Part shown: positions 25,253-37,410 of the stretch, piece after piece
How the letters are laid out: each line of letters begins with the position of its first letter
Position numbering within the stretch: position 1 is the first letter of the stretch
NCBI GenBank assembly: GCA_030737835.1
Contig: CM060849.1
Span: 31,398,379 to 31,462,378 of the forward strand
Reading direction: 5' to 3'
DNA length: 64,000 nt
Origin: Acorus gramineus
Lineage: Eukaryota; Streptophyta; Magnoliopsida; Acorales; Acoraceae
The notes under the pieces: generated by a model
Database searches by the model: none
Seen by the model: the letters and a program-made list of their open reading frames with translations, nothing else
What the model was told of the DNA's origin: nothing
Made by a program: the position numbers and the translations under genes

Positions 25253-26220
25253 AAAAAAGTTAAAGACATCTACTTTTCTACGAACATCAGTAATCTCATA
25301 TAAATCTATGTTAAAGTTGTGTAGATATGCAAGTCTCTCCAAAATCAACAAAAACCCAATTATCACCGTGAGTTAAATTTTCATTCAAATTTAATGAAAT
25401 ATTCTTATAATATTTCATTACATATAATTGTGTAAACATTATCGTTCTTGTAAACAATCATAAACGTAAAATAATCTATTCGAAAGACAAAATTGTGCTT
25501 TTTGATGGACTTTTATATTTAATTATGTATACATTATAATTTTTATAAACAATCATAAAAAAAATTAGTCTCTGTAAAAGATAAAATTGACTTTATATAT
25601 CTTTTATATATAATTTTGTGACATTACCGTCCTGTATGGCATGGAACATAAGGCAAGAATAATGAAGAATAGATGAGAATAGTAAAAAAAAGTTGTTTGT
25701 TTTGATAGAATAAACCCCGATAGTTATGTCTGGATAAGTTAGAATAAGGCCTGATAACTATTCTAAGGAAATGGTGGAATTGCTTATCAAGGCTTATCTA
25801 TCCCAATGGATAAAATACCCTTCTCTGTCATTTTAAAAATTTATCTCACCTAACAGACTCACACAGATTCCAAAAACTGTCACATCTATCAAATCAATCA
25901 TATATCTCTCACACTATTCCCAGGGGGTATAATTGTCATTTAAAAAATCATAAACTCTTATTCATCCCTTATCAACCATTTATCATCACTTTATCCAAGG
26001 TGAACCAAACAACAAAAAAGTCATTTTTACGTTTCCCAATGAGAATAACAAAAAAGACAACCAAACAAAAAATTGCTTATTCAGCCTGGATTGTTATCTA
26101 TCCCAGTATAGCTATCAGGAGCGAATAACCCAATGTCAGTCCCCATACGGGAGGTTAGAGTTCTTATAAATAATCATAAAAACAATCAATAAGTTGGTTT
26201 TGGAGGACCATGGGTTTACA
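25253..26220. mobile_element. Decayed foldback element interrupted by a MITE
   Basis: From 25258 the sequence (GTTAAAGACATCT, AACCCAATTATCACCGTGAG, AATTGTGTAAACATTAT) tracks the left arm of the foldback element at 57747-58691, and the similarity resumes at about 26160 (CTTATAAATAATCATAAAAA). The gap is filled by the MITE at 25633-26151. The element starts about 135 bp upstream of the WDR53 start codon, so it is part of that promoter region. Confidence 0.6.
25633..26151. mobile_element. MITE, family of the copy at 60893-61415
   Basis: The body (AACATAAGGCAAGAATAATG, ATAGTTATGTCTGGATAAG, GCGAATAACC) matches the 60893-61415 copy along about 500 bp in the same orientation. Ends read CTGTATGGCATGG and CCCCATACGGGAGG, an imperfect inverted pair. 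It is inserted inside the foldback element. It has no coding capacity. Confidence 0.7.
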
Positions 26221-26533
26221 AGAATTTAATCTTTTTAAAATATGTTATTAAACAGTAAAATAAGCTGTAAACTTAATAAAAAACTAGAAATAGATAATAG
26301 TTATATATGTATTTCAACAAATCGATTTGAAAAAGCGACGGATGGGTCGCTTCCTACAAACTCTACCAAAAAAAGTGGATCAAATGGACAACTATACCCC
26401 CATCAAAAAAATCGTGCACTCTCTCTTTTCTATTCATTGTTTTTAAATCATCGGTTAGAAACCCTCGTGGCCTCACCTTCTCTAGCTCTCATCACTTTTT
26501 TTTTTTTTTTTGTGTTGGTGGCTTAATCCTCGA

Positions 26534-27214
26534 AGCCTGGTTTGATAAGGGATTGGGATAAGAAAATAATTAGATTAAATCACTTATTATCTTATATAGC
26601 ATAAGAAAACAAAAGGATAAAGCATTGACAATTGTCCGTATTTTGAGAAAAAAAGTGAGGATAATTTTGTTCTATGTAAAAGGTGAAACAAACTTTATCC
26701 CCATTTTTTAACTTCATTTTGTAAAACGGGTTTGGATCATCTGCATGTTTTTTTTATACTTGTTTTGTATTTTGATCAATCAGACGGTCAAAAATTTATC
26801 ATATAAAATGGATCTATTTATCCATTCATGATTTGATATATTTATAACCGTTTGATTTTAATTGTGATGATGTAAGATACAAGCAAGAAAAAATAAGTAG
26901 AGGATCCAAACCCTTGTAAAACATGAACAATATTTATAATTGCCCTTTCAAAAAAAACAAAAACAAAAACTTCATGATACTAAAACCTAATAATATTGAT
27001 GCCCTATTAATAGAAAGGATAGACTTGATATTTTTAAATTTTTTTTTTGAAGTTATCTTATATTTTAGATCATGTGATCCAAATGCAAAATTAAGGATAA
27101 GAACACAAAAATAATGCATTACTAAATATAAATTTAGATAAAAATAATGATCTTTTTATCCTCATAAATTAGGTTAATTTATTCTAAATTTTATCCCTTT
27201 ATCAAACTAGGCCT
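26534..27214. mobile_element. MITE-like element with GGTTTGATAAGGGAT ends
   Basis: The left end GCCTGGTTTGATAAGGGATT mirrors the right end, which read on the minus strand is GGCCTAGTTTGATAAAGGGA. The interior is AT-rich and non-coding. It lies between the WDR53 upstream region and the Harbinger element. Confidence 0.5.
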
Positions 27215-27660
27215 GAAGATAAATGTTTAATGACTTTCATACCCCTCTCTCTCCTTCTGTTTTTCTCCCATCTTTCTTTCTTTGCTTATTTTTTTCTTGG
27301 TGATTTTGCTTCATGGGTTCTTTAGGGTTTCATGTTTTATGGTTTATTTTTTAGTGGGTTTTGTTGGATTAGTTTTTTTTGTGAATTTTATCATGATTTG
27401 AAATTGATTGAAGTATTTACAGAATATCTACCTGAGCACATTGAGTTTCTTTTAACAAGATGATCAAAGATTATCACATCAGATGATCCAATCAAAACTA
27501 TCAACAAAATCGATACAAATTGATAATTTCTAAACAATGCATGATTACTCTGAAGTAAGAATTTTTTTTTTTAAAAATGAGAACCTTATAATTCATTATA
27601 TATTCTGTATGCATGAATAATTCTTGAGGGAGACCTATGAATGAAAATGCTTTAAAACTT

Positions 27661-27832
27661 TATATATATATACAGTTGAATGATAATATGCGGTCCATGC
27701 AGTCTGTGCAAATCATGTATATACACCCCTTAAAGTGTATATACGTTAATAAATGATGCATATAGCCTAATGAGGTATATATATATATGTGTGTGTGTGT
27801 ATATATATACATATAGAGAGAGAGAGAGAAAA
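27661..27832. repeat. Compound TA/TG/GA microsatellites
   Basis: TATATATATA near 27661 is followed at 27773-27831 by (TA)n, (TG)n, (TA)n and then AGAGAGAGAGAGAG. The surrounding DNA (27215-28375) is AT-rich with no gene seen. Confidence 0.85.
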
Positions 27833-28375
27833 CAAATAGATTCATTCTTCATTCTTTTAATTATTCACACAATCAATGCTTAAACCATCCCTAAACAATG
27901 CTTCCTCTTCACCATCTTTGAGACATCTTTATGAGCACAATTATGATTTAATTATGTGTTATCTAGTATAAAAGTTGGAGCGATGAAGAAAAACGAATTC
28001 CCAGCAATACCATAATATTTTTACTGAGACTAATTACAAAGCAAAATGAATATATATAACTGAGACCTCCAATTATTCCGCATGAGCAGTGCACACATCA
28101 TTCAGTATATATTAGCCCATCATGTAACAAAAATTGATCAATGTCATGTAGGAAGAGAAGACAGTGGTCTAATTGCAACGACACGACAATGGTGTTGTAT
28201 CTATTGCACTGAACTGTTAGGTATTTATGTGGAGTTTATGGTGATCGAGGACTATTTTGGGATTCAAATTATATGTGATGATCAGATTCTTCTAAGCTTG
28301 TTGAATTTTTTTTTTTTTTTGGGGGAGGGGGGGTGTTGATTAAAATAATTACATTTCTATATATATGTATGCAGA

Positions 28376-29470
28376 GATGGATAGCCAACAAAATCTTAAC
28401 AATGGTAGCCTAAACTTTGATGTCAAGAGGTTCACAGTGAGAGGGAAGGGAAAGAAGCCTATTGATCCTAACAAATAGAAGGCTTTTGGGAACAATCATA
28501 ATCATGAGGTGTTTGTGATGATGTCTAAAAGAAATGCAACTAGGGAACAAGCCTGGATAAACCTTAAATAGGACGGGGTACATGAACCTAGCAAGGAAAA
28601 GTTTTTGAACATGTGCAGTATGGGAGAGATCAATTAAAAAATCATTGGGATGTCACCAGGAAAGACTGGCAAACATGTAAGACATTGCAAAAAGAAACAG
28701 GGATTGGTTGGGATGAAGTGAAAAAAACTTATGCAATGCCACGAGAATGATGGGCTTCATTTGCTCAGGTAATATTATTTTATTGTTCATAACATGTCTT
28801 ATAGCTTATATAAATCACATTAAACGTTACGAATACTAACTAAATTTATTTTTTCAACATATACAGAAACCCTGGGCTGAAAAGTTTGCTGATAAACCTC
28901 TACTGCTTGAGGATGAAGTGGATATTCTATTTGGAGGTGTAGTGTCCAGGGGTGATATCATATTTATTCTCTCCTCCAATTCATATGGATTGGATGGCAT
29001 GAACTTCACACATAAGGAAAATGAGATTGTTGCAAATTTTTTAATGGGGCCTGATACATTTTATGAAGAAAAATCAACTCCGAGCACCAACCCAAGTGCT
29101 GCTTCTTCTCAGTCTAGTACTGGTGTAGATATTTCTAGTCCTCATCATCCTAGTCCAGGATCACGCGCTTGCGGCAACATTAAGAGGGCTAGAGTCAAGA
29201 CTGGACATAAATTAGAGTGATATTTGTGATGTCATCGAAATGAGGGTGAAGTTAATGTGCCCTTCTGGTTTGGCCTCAACAATCCTCTCCATTGCAGAGG
29301 CAATGGATTTGTTGGCGACGTGATGAAATTCCTCTGAAGTTTCCTTTATGGTCTTATGCCATTATCCTTTTGAAAGATCCAACTAATCGTGAGGTCTTTT
29401 TCAAGATGGTTGATAATGCTTGTAGGGCGATATGGTTGGCTGCCGAGTACAACTTGGTTCATCGTCACTA
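28376..29470 (+). pseudogene. PIF/Harbinger ORF1 (Myb/SANT-like) pseudogene
   Basis: A start at 28376 reads MDSQQNLNNGSLNFDV and is interrupted by TAG after about 35 codons. Later pieces read KPWAEKFADKPLLLEDEVDI, then a Ser/Pro/Thr-rich linker and SRACGNIKRARVKTG. In another frame, PLKFPLWSYAIILLKDPTNR precedes EVFFKMVDNACRAIWL. This order (N-terminal Myb/SANT-type DNA-binding part, Ser-rich linker, a C-terminal helix block ending in a W-L) matches the accessory ORF1 protein of plant PIF/Harbinger elements. At least three stops or frame changes break it. It lies in the usual place upstream of the transposase. Confidence 0.6.
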
Positions 29471-30029
29471 GATCCACCACTCCATATCCTATATGGTAAA
29501 TTTTTGTAGTAGTGATCTTTTTTTGTAAACAGATGCTTTTTGTAAACAACAAACAATGTCAATTGCCAGTATATGTGTTGGTGTGTGTTGAATGACTACT
29601 ATGGTAGAACTTTATGCTTATGATAAAATTATGTGTACATGCTTATGTTCATTATTGTGGTACGGAATTATGATGTCTATTATGTTTTTACAAAGTTTTC
29701 CTCATTTAATATAATATTTGGATGTTCATCATTTGTTTGTTTAATTATTAATGGTTGCAGGCTATTACATTATTATTCTTCAATCATGACAACCCCAAGC
29801 ATGATGTACGTATCTTGTGAATTTTTTTATTCCATCAGTAAATTAAATAATTGTTATTATACGTATTGAATAATTTTGTTTTTTTTAGGAACATGAATGA
29901 ACATGTTGAAATTGAGATTGATGTCCGTTACTTCTAGCACAAGTCTCATCTTATCAAGCAACATTTATTAATAAGCAGCTTGTGCATGACCAAACATACA
30001 CTGGTAATTAGAAAATGCATGACATGTTA

Positions 30030-31115
30030 AATGGTCATTGTAGTTGTGTTTCAACATGTGTCGTGTGATGCCTCTAGTATTTGTTAGATTTTGCATCTTA
30101 CTTAAGGAGAAGGGGCTTACTCGTAGTTCCTGTAATGTGTCTCTTGAGGAGCAAATGAGAATTTTTTTTGTAAATAATTGGACACAGTGATCAGAAAGAG
30201 CAATGCAAGACACCTTAACACACTCTGGAGAAACCATTAATTGTTATTTTAACCAGATATTGGACGCCATTTGTGAATTGGTAATAGATATCATTAAGCT
30301 CATTGAACCTTTACATAATGTCCCTAAGCACATAATGGAGTACCGAGGTGGGAAATATTATCCATTTTTAAAGAATTGTGTTGGTGCACTCAATGGGACT
30401 CATGTTCATGTTTTTGTCCACGTCCATGAGCATCTAGCATTCAGAAGTGGAAAAGCCAAGAACTCTACTCAAAATGTACTTGAATTATGTAATTTTAACA
30501 TGCGTTTCACATTCATCTCCACAGGATGGGAGGGAACTGCACACGATGCAAAGTTGCTGGGTCATGCCGTATATAATTCAGCTCATAATTTTCCACACCC
30601 TCCCAATGGTTGGTATGATGAAAGACCCATTATTTACATTTGTTTAGTAATAATGCTTAGAGCACCTAAATATTATGTGATAGATGCTAGTTATCCCAAT
30701 CGAAAGGGTTTTCTTGCCCCGTATCAGAATACAAGGTATCATTTACCTGACTTTCAACGTCTTCGGCTCTGAGGTAAAGAGGAGATGTTTAATAGTTTTC
30801 ATTCATCCCTGAAAAACGTCATTGAGAGATCATTTGGGATGCTTAAAAAGACATGGACCATCTTGAACAAGATGTCAAATTATCCTTATAAAACATAAGT
30901 TAAAATTGTGGTAGCAGAGATGGTTATTCACAATTTCGTTATCGAACAGAGGAGGCAGGATGAAATAATTGCTAAATTTAATGAATAAAATGTAGATGTA
31001 CAACAAGAACAAGTGCCTGATGAGGTGAGTCCGAGGACCTCAGATGAGGGTGGTATGTCACAAGCCCGTGACATGATTTGTAAAGCAATTGCTGCTACGC
31101 ATAGGTTGGTATAAT
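30030..31115 (+). pseudogene. PIF/Harbinger transposase (DDE nuclease) pseudogene
   Basis: The N-terminal part (RVMPLVFVRFCILLKEKGLT, LEEQMRIFFV) meets a TGA at about 30188, then reads SGETINCYFNQIL, CVGALNGTHV, TQNVLELCNFNMRFTFISTG, WEGTAHDAKLL, YYVIDASYPNRKGFLAPYQ, a stop, and SFGMLKKTWTILNKM. This is the order of HARBI1/PIF transposases. In active relatives the first catalytic aspartate lies in GAIDGTH; here the position is Asn (GALNGTH). With several internal stops the protein is dead. A downstream acidic segment ends at the IAATHRLV stop near 31113. Confidence 0.8.
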
Positions 31116-31150
31116 ATTTCTTCTCCTAACTTTTTTGTACATGATGTTCT

Positions 31151-32297
31151 TGTCGGTAGTCGTTTTTCGGGGGTTGGGGCCCGCTCTGGTTGTTGGGAGG
31201 CCTCTGAAAAAAGGGAAAGGAAGACTCAGTCTCCTTTCTTTTTGGCGTGTGTGGGGGTTTCTTCGAGATTTGGATCCGATCGTGCCCTATGGGCCCGGCT
31301 GGATCGTCTCTCAGAAAGTTGGAAGGGCATGGTTCCTTGCTGGGGTGCCCGACAGCTCCTCAGGAGGATTCAGGGGGGTGTTTGTGATCGCCACCTACTT
31401 TCTCAAAAAACAAGAAAAGTTGGGATTGGATTTGATCGTCTTCGTGGGGGAATTTGTGGAGTCTCCGCTCTGAGATACGGGCTTGCAGCACACAGAGGTG
31501 AAAAACAGGAATCATTTTCTGCCTTGGGAACTTGACAAAGGGGTTTGGAAGTCAGAGGGTGGTGTAGGTGAGGGCCGGCTAGTGTAAAATAGCCGCCTGG
31601 TGGGGGATGGTTGGTTTGGGTTAGCCGCCTGGGACCTGGTTTAATTTGGGCAAAACCTGGGTAGGAAATGGGTTTGGGTTTGGCTGAGGTTAAACTAGGT
31701 TTAACCTGGGTTTGGGTTTGACTGAGGTTAAACTAGATTTAACCTGGGTTTTGGAGAGTGGATTTGGAGTGTGAATTTGTGTAGAGAATGGGCTTTCTAC
31801 TCACAAATGGAACTCTCTTTCTCTCTCAAGGGTTTTGAAATGGTGGATTGTTTGTGAATTGTGAATTGATGATGTGTATTGCGTTTTTTTGGATGTCAAT
31901 TGGGTACGTGATCATGTTTTAGAAATGCTTTGGACCCCCTCTATTTATAGTAAAAGAGAGGCAGGGGAATGTCCATTGGACAATAGATAAAAAATGAGTA
32001 ATAAGGTGCTTGATTTGACCTCTCACCAGATCTTTGTTATCTGACAGTGCCCAGGTGAGGGGCGGCTACTCTCAGGTTGCCGCCCTAATGATGGCCTGCC
32101 AAATGTCCCATCTCTGGCAAGCGGTGGCTTGGGCGGCTACTCTCAAGTAACCGCCCATGTCCTAGTCTCAAATTTCTCTAAGTATTGGACTAGGGTTTCT
32201 AAGAAAGTTTTTTATTAGATGTCCAAATGTGATCATTTTTAAATATTTACTTGAAGTATTTTCATCTCTTTGGACAGTCAAAATTAGGGTATCTACA
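31151..32297 (-). mobile_element. Solo LTR with 5-bp target duplication (GTTCT)
   Basis: The element starts TGTCGGTAG and ends ATCTACA, with GTTCT immediately on both sides (31146-31150 and 32298-32302). On the minus strand it begins TGTAGATACCCTAATTTTGA, a common start of plant LTRs, so that is its likely orientation. The 1147-bp body includes repeats of GGTTAAACTAGGTTTAACCTGG at about 31685-31750 and GGGCGGCTACTCTCA at 32055 and 32130. No internal retroviral-type coding region remains. The open frames at 31089-31535 have no recognisable domain. Confidence 0.8.
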
Positions 32298-32302
32298 GTT
32301 CT

Positions 32303-33034
32303 TTTCAAGTACATTTCATCATAGCTCATAATTGCATGTAGGTAAATGGTGTGATGAGAAGGACAAGTATAACAGAGGTGGCTTGAGGTTGGATGGTGTT
32401 TGGAGACCCATCTCTAGTAATCGTGGTTTGATGGTTGGATTGTGTTTTTTTCAAGTACATTTTATGATGTTGAATGTGTAATAGCTCTGTTTTTTCAATT
32501 TAACCACTTGAATGTGTAATAATACTTGAAAGTTGTTTTTAACAGCATTGTTTATTGATGAGTTTGTCATGTTTGTAAAATACAAGAGCTCTTTAATGTA
32601 CATCAAGTGGGTTTATTCATGAGTTTACTAGGTGGTAGGGTTTGGAGAATGAATGAGGACAAAAGTGTAATCCTGTATTTTCATAAGCTGCATTGCTGAT
32701 TAGTTGCTAAACATTCTATTGATTCTAGCATTTTAAAATCTACCTTGTCATAATTACCAAACATGATTTTGAAGCTTATTTAAAAAGCCACATAAAAAAG
32801 TGAAATTCAAAAGCTATAAAAAAATCAGCTTAATACAAAAAGCTAGGTTTTTAAACCCACATCCAAATGCTCCCCTAAAAGCTGTAAATAACTTTTAAAT
32901 TAAGTTTGCTTCCTAAAACATGTTTGGTAGCACGTTTGAGCTTTCTGCTTAAGTAAAAAGCAAAATCACCCCCAAACCATGTTACCAAACACCCCCTTAG
33001 ACGAGTAGGCCCATTGATTTAACGACTGTGATGT
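32303..33034. other. No gene seen; probable tail of the Harbinger element
   Basis: The stretch is T-rich, non-coding DNA. At 32730-32995 it holds MITE-like phrases (AATTACCAAACATGATTTTG, ACCAAACACCCCCTTAG) that may mark the edge of another small element. I could not fix the 3' terminus of the Harbinger copy. Confidence 0.3.
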
Positions 33035-34049
33035 TCAGTATTTGGGGATCAATATATGCACCCCCATTTACAAGAAACCCACCCCGTTTGGAAACCCACC
33101 CAATCCATTTTGTGAAGCATACAAACCCACCCCACTATAAATATTAGGGCATGGACAGTGGAAACCCACCCCTACCCATTTAAATCTCTCAAAACCCTCT
33201 CTTCTCTATTCCATCCACGTTTGCAGGCTTTGAATGCCATCCACGCTCTCCAGTCCACATGTGCTCGTCACCTTCTTTTCTCCCACCGGCTATTGTTGTA
33301 TCCTGACCGCCTCCGATTGATGTCACCTCGTTGAAGGTAAATGCCCTTTCTTCTTCCTCTTCTTCTTCTTGTTCCTCTTCTTGTTGACCTACAATGTATT
33401 TGTTTTTTTTCTTGAAACCCTAGTAACTGAAGGGATTTAGGTTGTACGGGTTTTACATATATTTCTATGAGTTTATTTAAACTAGAGTTATTTGTGTTTT
33501 TCAGATTTTAAGAGATGAGTTGTGTAGATTTGTTACGGATTGTAAATGCTATTCTAATCCCTATTCATGAAAAATAGGATTGAATGGAGAAGCCATGTAT
33601 GCTGCTTAGGCCCTGTTCATGAATCTTAGTATTGAATGGGTTTATTTTAGTTTCTTAGGCCCTGTTCATGAAAAATAATTTTTTTGGGGCTATTTTTGTA
33701 GGAAGCCATTTATGAAAACTCATAGTAATAAAGCTTTTAATAAGGCTTATGATTTGTGTTCAGTTGGTCATGTCATAAATGTAATCTTCTCCTAAGAATG
33801 CTCCATCTATGGTTATTCTTAATGTCTCTCTAAGATTTGATATAATCAACACATAAAAGACTTACTCTAGGCAATATGGTGATGATGGTTTGGGAAGACT
33901 AAGTCATAGAATTGTTAAAAACCCACGGAACAAGACACTCTTCTATGGGGCCAGCTCTTCCGACGTGGATATGGAAATGACCCATTCATTAGAGCACTAT
34001 AATATTATCTTTCCATATGGATTTAATTATGGGATTATATTATTTATTT

Positions 34050-34202
34050 TTCGTAGTGTATAACAACTGTTGTTCATATCTTGAAGATCTCGAAAGGGAC
34101 ATCACTCATCCATCGGCACAGAGGGGCATCCATCATGCAATAGACTTTTTGCAAGATGGGACACCTCTTCCTGACATAGCGGCGGAGAAACGAAGGGAAT
34201 GA
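34050..34202 (+). CDS. Unknown terminal-exon-like open frame inside the MULE-like element
   Basis: After a T-rich tract ending TTTTTCGTAG (34056), an open frame runs to TGA at 34200-34202. It encodes YLEDLERDITHPSAQRG, then a helix-like HHAIDFLQDGTPLPDIAAEK ending RRE. I do not recognise the family. The acceptor-like boundary and charged C-terminus suggest either the last exon of an element-borne gene or a host exon captured by the element. A donor candidate (GAAG|GTAAATG) lies near 33336 after a C-rich stretch. Coding status is uncertain. Confidence 0.3.
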   Translation, partial: FVVYNNCCSYLEDLERDITHPSAQRGIHHAIDFLQDGTPLPDIAAEKRRE

Positions 34203-34569
34203 AAGGCAAATCATCGACAAGATGGACACAACTGACTTACCTGAATGGTTATGGAATTTTGATGTATTTTGATATGTAACCAATGTATTTTGATAACTGA
34301 CATAACCTGAATGGTTGTGGAATTTAAACATATATTTTGTTGTGTACTTACATGAATGGTTAGTTATGGAATGCTAACATTGTATTTTGATGTGTTAAAA
34401 AATATGTCATGACTGCCTATTCTATGTGTTAAATGTGAAATATGTCATGTTCGGTTTCTAATTCTTGTAACATTGCCTGTTCTATGTATTAGAATGTGCA
34501 ATATGTCATTTTTGGCTTGAAACTTGTAACACTACCTAGCCTGCACTTGTTTGATGTCAAATTGTTCTC

Positions 34570-35245
34570 TCTTAGTATAGAATGACAGGTCTTCGAGCGA
34601 CCCAACTTCCTCACTTACGCTAAGGGGTTTACGCTCTGGGAGGGTATACATGCCAACTGGTATGTTGAATACTTGTCTTGATCTCTCTAACCTTCACTCG
34701 CCATGACACCTGGCGACCTAACTTCAACACCGTCGCTAGAGAGCTTGTTGAACTGGGTGGGTATACATGTCAAATGGTTTGGCGAATCCATCACAGATGT
34801 AACCATCCCTTTGAGCTTCACTTGCCACGATACCTGACGACCCAACTTCAACACCGTCGCCAGAGACCTTGTCGAGCTGGGTGGGTATACATGCCAAATG
34901 GTCTGGCCAATCCTTCACTGATGTCTTGATCCCTCTGACCTTCACTCGGCATGACACCTGGCGACCCAACTTCAACACCGTCGCCAGAGAGCTTGTCAAA
35001 CTGGGTGGGTATACACGCCAAATGGTCTGGTGAATCCACCACTAATGTCTTGATCCCTCTGATCTTCACTCGCCATGACACTTGGCGACCCAACTTCAAC
35101 ACCGTCGCCAAAGCACTTGCCGAATTGGGTGGGTATATACGCCAAATGGTCTAGCGAATCCATCATAGATGTCTTAATCCCTGTGACCTTCACTCACCAT
35201 GACACCTAGCGACCCAACTTCAACACCGCCGCCAGAGAATTTGGC
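34570..35245. repeat. Tandem repeat, 124-bp unit, about five copies
   Basis: The phrase AACTTCAACACCG starts at 34720, 34844, 34968, 35092 and 35216, exactly 124 bp apart each time. A more diverged copy begins near 34604. Each unit also holds GGGTGGGTATACA and CCAAATGGTCTGG. Because 124 is not a multiple of three, the overlapping open frames on both strands are repeat artefacts. Confidence 0.95.
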
Positions 35246-35476
35246 GATCGGGAAGTGAACGTACGCTAGTGAGTATTCGAGTATGGGGTGGGTAAGGTTT
35301 ATTTGTAGATAATTAAGGGGTGAAATGTACAAGGGGTGGGGACTGTTTAAGAGGGGCGGGGTAGGTCGGGGTGGCTTTATTCTTTCTCATAGAACAATCA
35401 AAATTACTTTTTGGTCACTGTAGTTGGTGTGGGGATCTCAAGGTGGTGGGTGGGTATATCCGCCCCCTCAGTATTT

Positions 35477-36680
35477 TGATATGTATTTATTTATTTTGGT
35501 ATGACACACTATCCCAGGCCAAACACGTTCCCTAGCCGCTGTTCACACAGTTATAAAGCTATATATATTGTGTTATCACGATGTATAAAAATTAATTAAA
35601 AAAAAATTGTAACAATTTTAAAAAATATATTAGTAACTATAGTGTATACATTTTATAGTTGTATATATTTAAATGAACAAGTATATTTTAAAAAAATCAT
35701 TGGGGGATGTGAACAAGACTGTATATTGGGTTAGGGTTAAACATATCATTTTTCTTACTAGAAACGGTGGGGCTAATCTGGACTTGTGGGTCAAAGTCCA
35801 CACTACATCCACCGTAAATGTTAATTTATCCCTGTTTGTAGCCTCAAATCCACGCCCTTTTTTATTTTTTTTAATTAGTATAATCCATTTAATAAAAAAT
35901 ACACACACACACTTTCATAACAAATAAAATATATACTTCAATGGTTTGTATAGACTCAATTATAAAATGTGTAAAAACTTGCTATCGGGATATATATCGT
36001 GTTACAATCCTTTTTTTTTTTGTTGAAATTAGTGTCGCTCTAGGTTTGATCATTTGACCCCCTTTTCAGAGAACGGGGTGCTAACCAGATAATAAAAGCT
36101 CGGTTCACCCATTTATAGTCTTTTATACCTCGTTAGCCCACCTGCACTCACTGTAATGAAATACACATTTCGTTATAAATCTTTTTATACATTTTATAAA
36201 TGAGTCCACACAATTTATTATAATATATATATTTCAGTTTTTATTAAAATATATATACCTCATTATCTATGATATAGTGGGGTGGAAATGGGCCATAGTC
36301 TAATAATTTTCTATTTTCACTCTGTCCATTTATAGTCTTGTATACCTTGTTGATTCATACAATACAATTTTAAATCAGTAAATTATCACTTCATTATTTT
36401 TTTAATGTAAACAAAAATAACTCAGCAAAATGAATATTTACAAAATGTAACATTTGACCAGTCAACTCTACCATGTCATCGCTCGCTGACTGAATATTTA
36501 TTTGTATTTTTTAAAAGTAGGTAAGGATGCGTTATATATATATATATATATCACGTCTCAACCACACTTGCGCACAAAAAATTATGTGAAGATCAATATT
36601 TACTATATTAAATTATATTTTATGTTAGATATGAATAATTCGTGTTGAATTTGAATATTTGAGTTTTTTATTTGTTATTT
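35477..36680. other. No gene seen; AT-rich intergenic DNA
   Basis: Very AT-rich with microsatellite-like TATATA runs (36534-36552) and ACACACACAC near 35901. The mirrored open frames at 35669-35927 carry no domain. Confidence 0.4.
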
Positions 36681-36689
36681 TAAAAATCC

Positions 36690-36975
36690 AAAAACAAGTT
36701 TACAAAAGTCTATGAAGTTCCATGATAGTCAATATGTGAAAGTCTGTAAAAGTCTATTAGAGTCAATCTGTAAAAATCTGTAAAAGTCTATGAAGTTCCA
36801 TGATAGTCAATATGTGAAAGTCTGTAAAAGTCTATTAGAGTCAATCTGTAAAAATCTGTAAAAGTCTGTAAATGTTCATGAGTAAATGTCCATGAGAGGC
36901 AATATGTGAAGGTCTACAAAAGTCTCTGAAAGTTTTTGAGAATGAATCTGTGAAAGTCTGTAAAATCTACAAAAA
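36690..36975. repeat. Tandem repeat of 78 bp built from AAAGTCTGTA words
   Basis: The block TATGAAGTTCCATGATAGTC starts at 36711 and again at 36789. Two near-identical 78-bp units are followed by degenerate (AAA)GTCTGTAAA and GTCAATCTGTAAAA words up to about 36975. Confidence 0.9.
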
Positions 36976-37315
36976 TTCATCACTTAAATAATATCCACAT
37001 AAATTCATCAAAGTCCGAATCAACTGCCTCTCATAAGTTCATGAGACCAAATCTTTTTTGCACAATCACTCCTCCTTAATATATTCTCATAGCTTTTTAG
37101 AAAATTATTTGACTTTTTTATGTAAAGAAGAAAGAGGAACATGGAAAAGAAAGAGAGATGACAAATAGAGGAACCGATGTTAATTGAAAAAGACCATAAA
37201 TAAAAGCTAAAAGAGCCCCAAATATCACTTTCAAAATAGGAGAGATAATAATAATAAGGGACATGATGTTCCCCACTCTTTTTTTTTAAATTCACAACCC
37301 AAATTTTTTTGGGTT

Positions 37316-37364
37316 ATGGGTTTTGTAAATATGAGGAAGAAAGGGAGAAGAGGAAGAGAAGAAT

Positions 37365-37410
<46 letters not shown>

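Larger units (their letters stand above)
33044..35467. mobile_element. MULE-like element, 2424 bp, with 9-bp target duplication
   Basis: TCAGTATTT lies directly on both sides (33035-33043 and 35468-35476). The ends form an imperfect ~22-bp inverted pair: GGGGATCAATATATGCACCC at the left, GGGGGCGGATATACCCACCC at the right read on the minus strand. A 9-bp duplication is the hallmark of Mutator-like elements. Inside are a TATAAATA word near 33143, a CT-rich stretch that could be a leader (33180-33400), a possible intron acceptor followed by a short open exon (34055-34202), and a 124-bp tandem array near the right end. No transposase is present, so it is non-autonomous. Confidence 0.75.

Noticed and set aside
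31089..31535. 148-codon open frame
   Set aside because: It straddles the solo LTR boundary at 31151 and has no domain.
34678..35193. Several open frames on both strands with similar products
   Set aside because: They are translations of the 124-bp tandem repeat, whose period shifts frame each unit.
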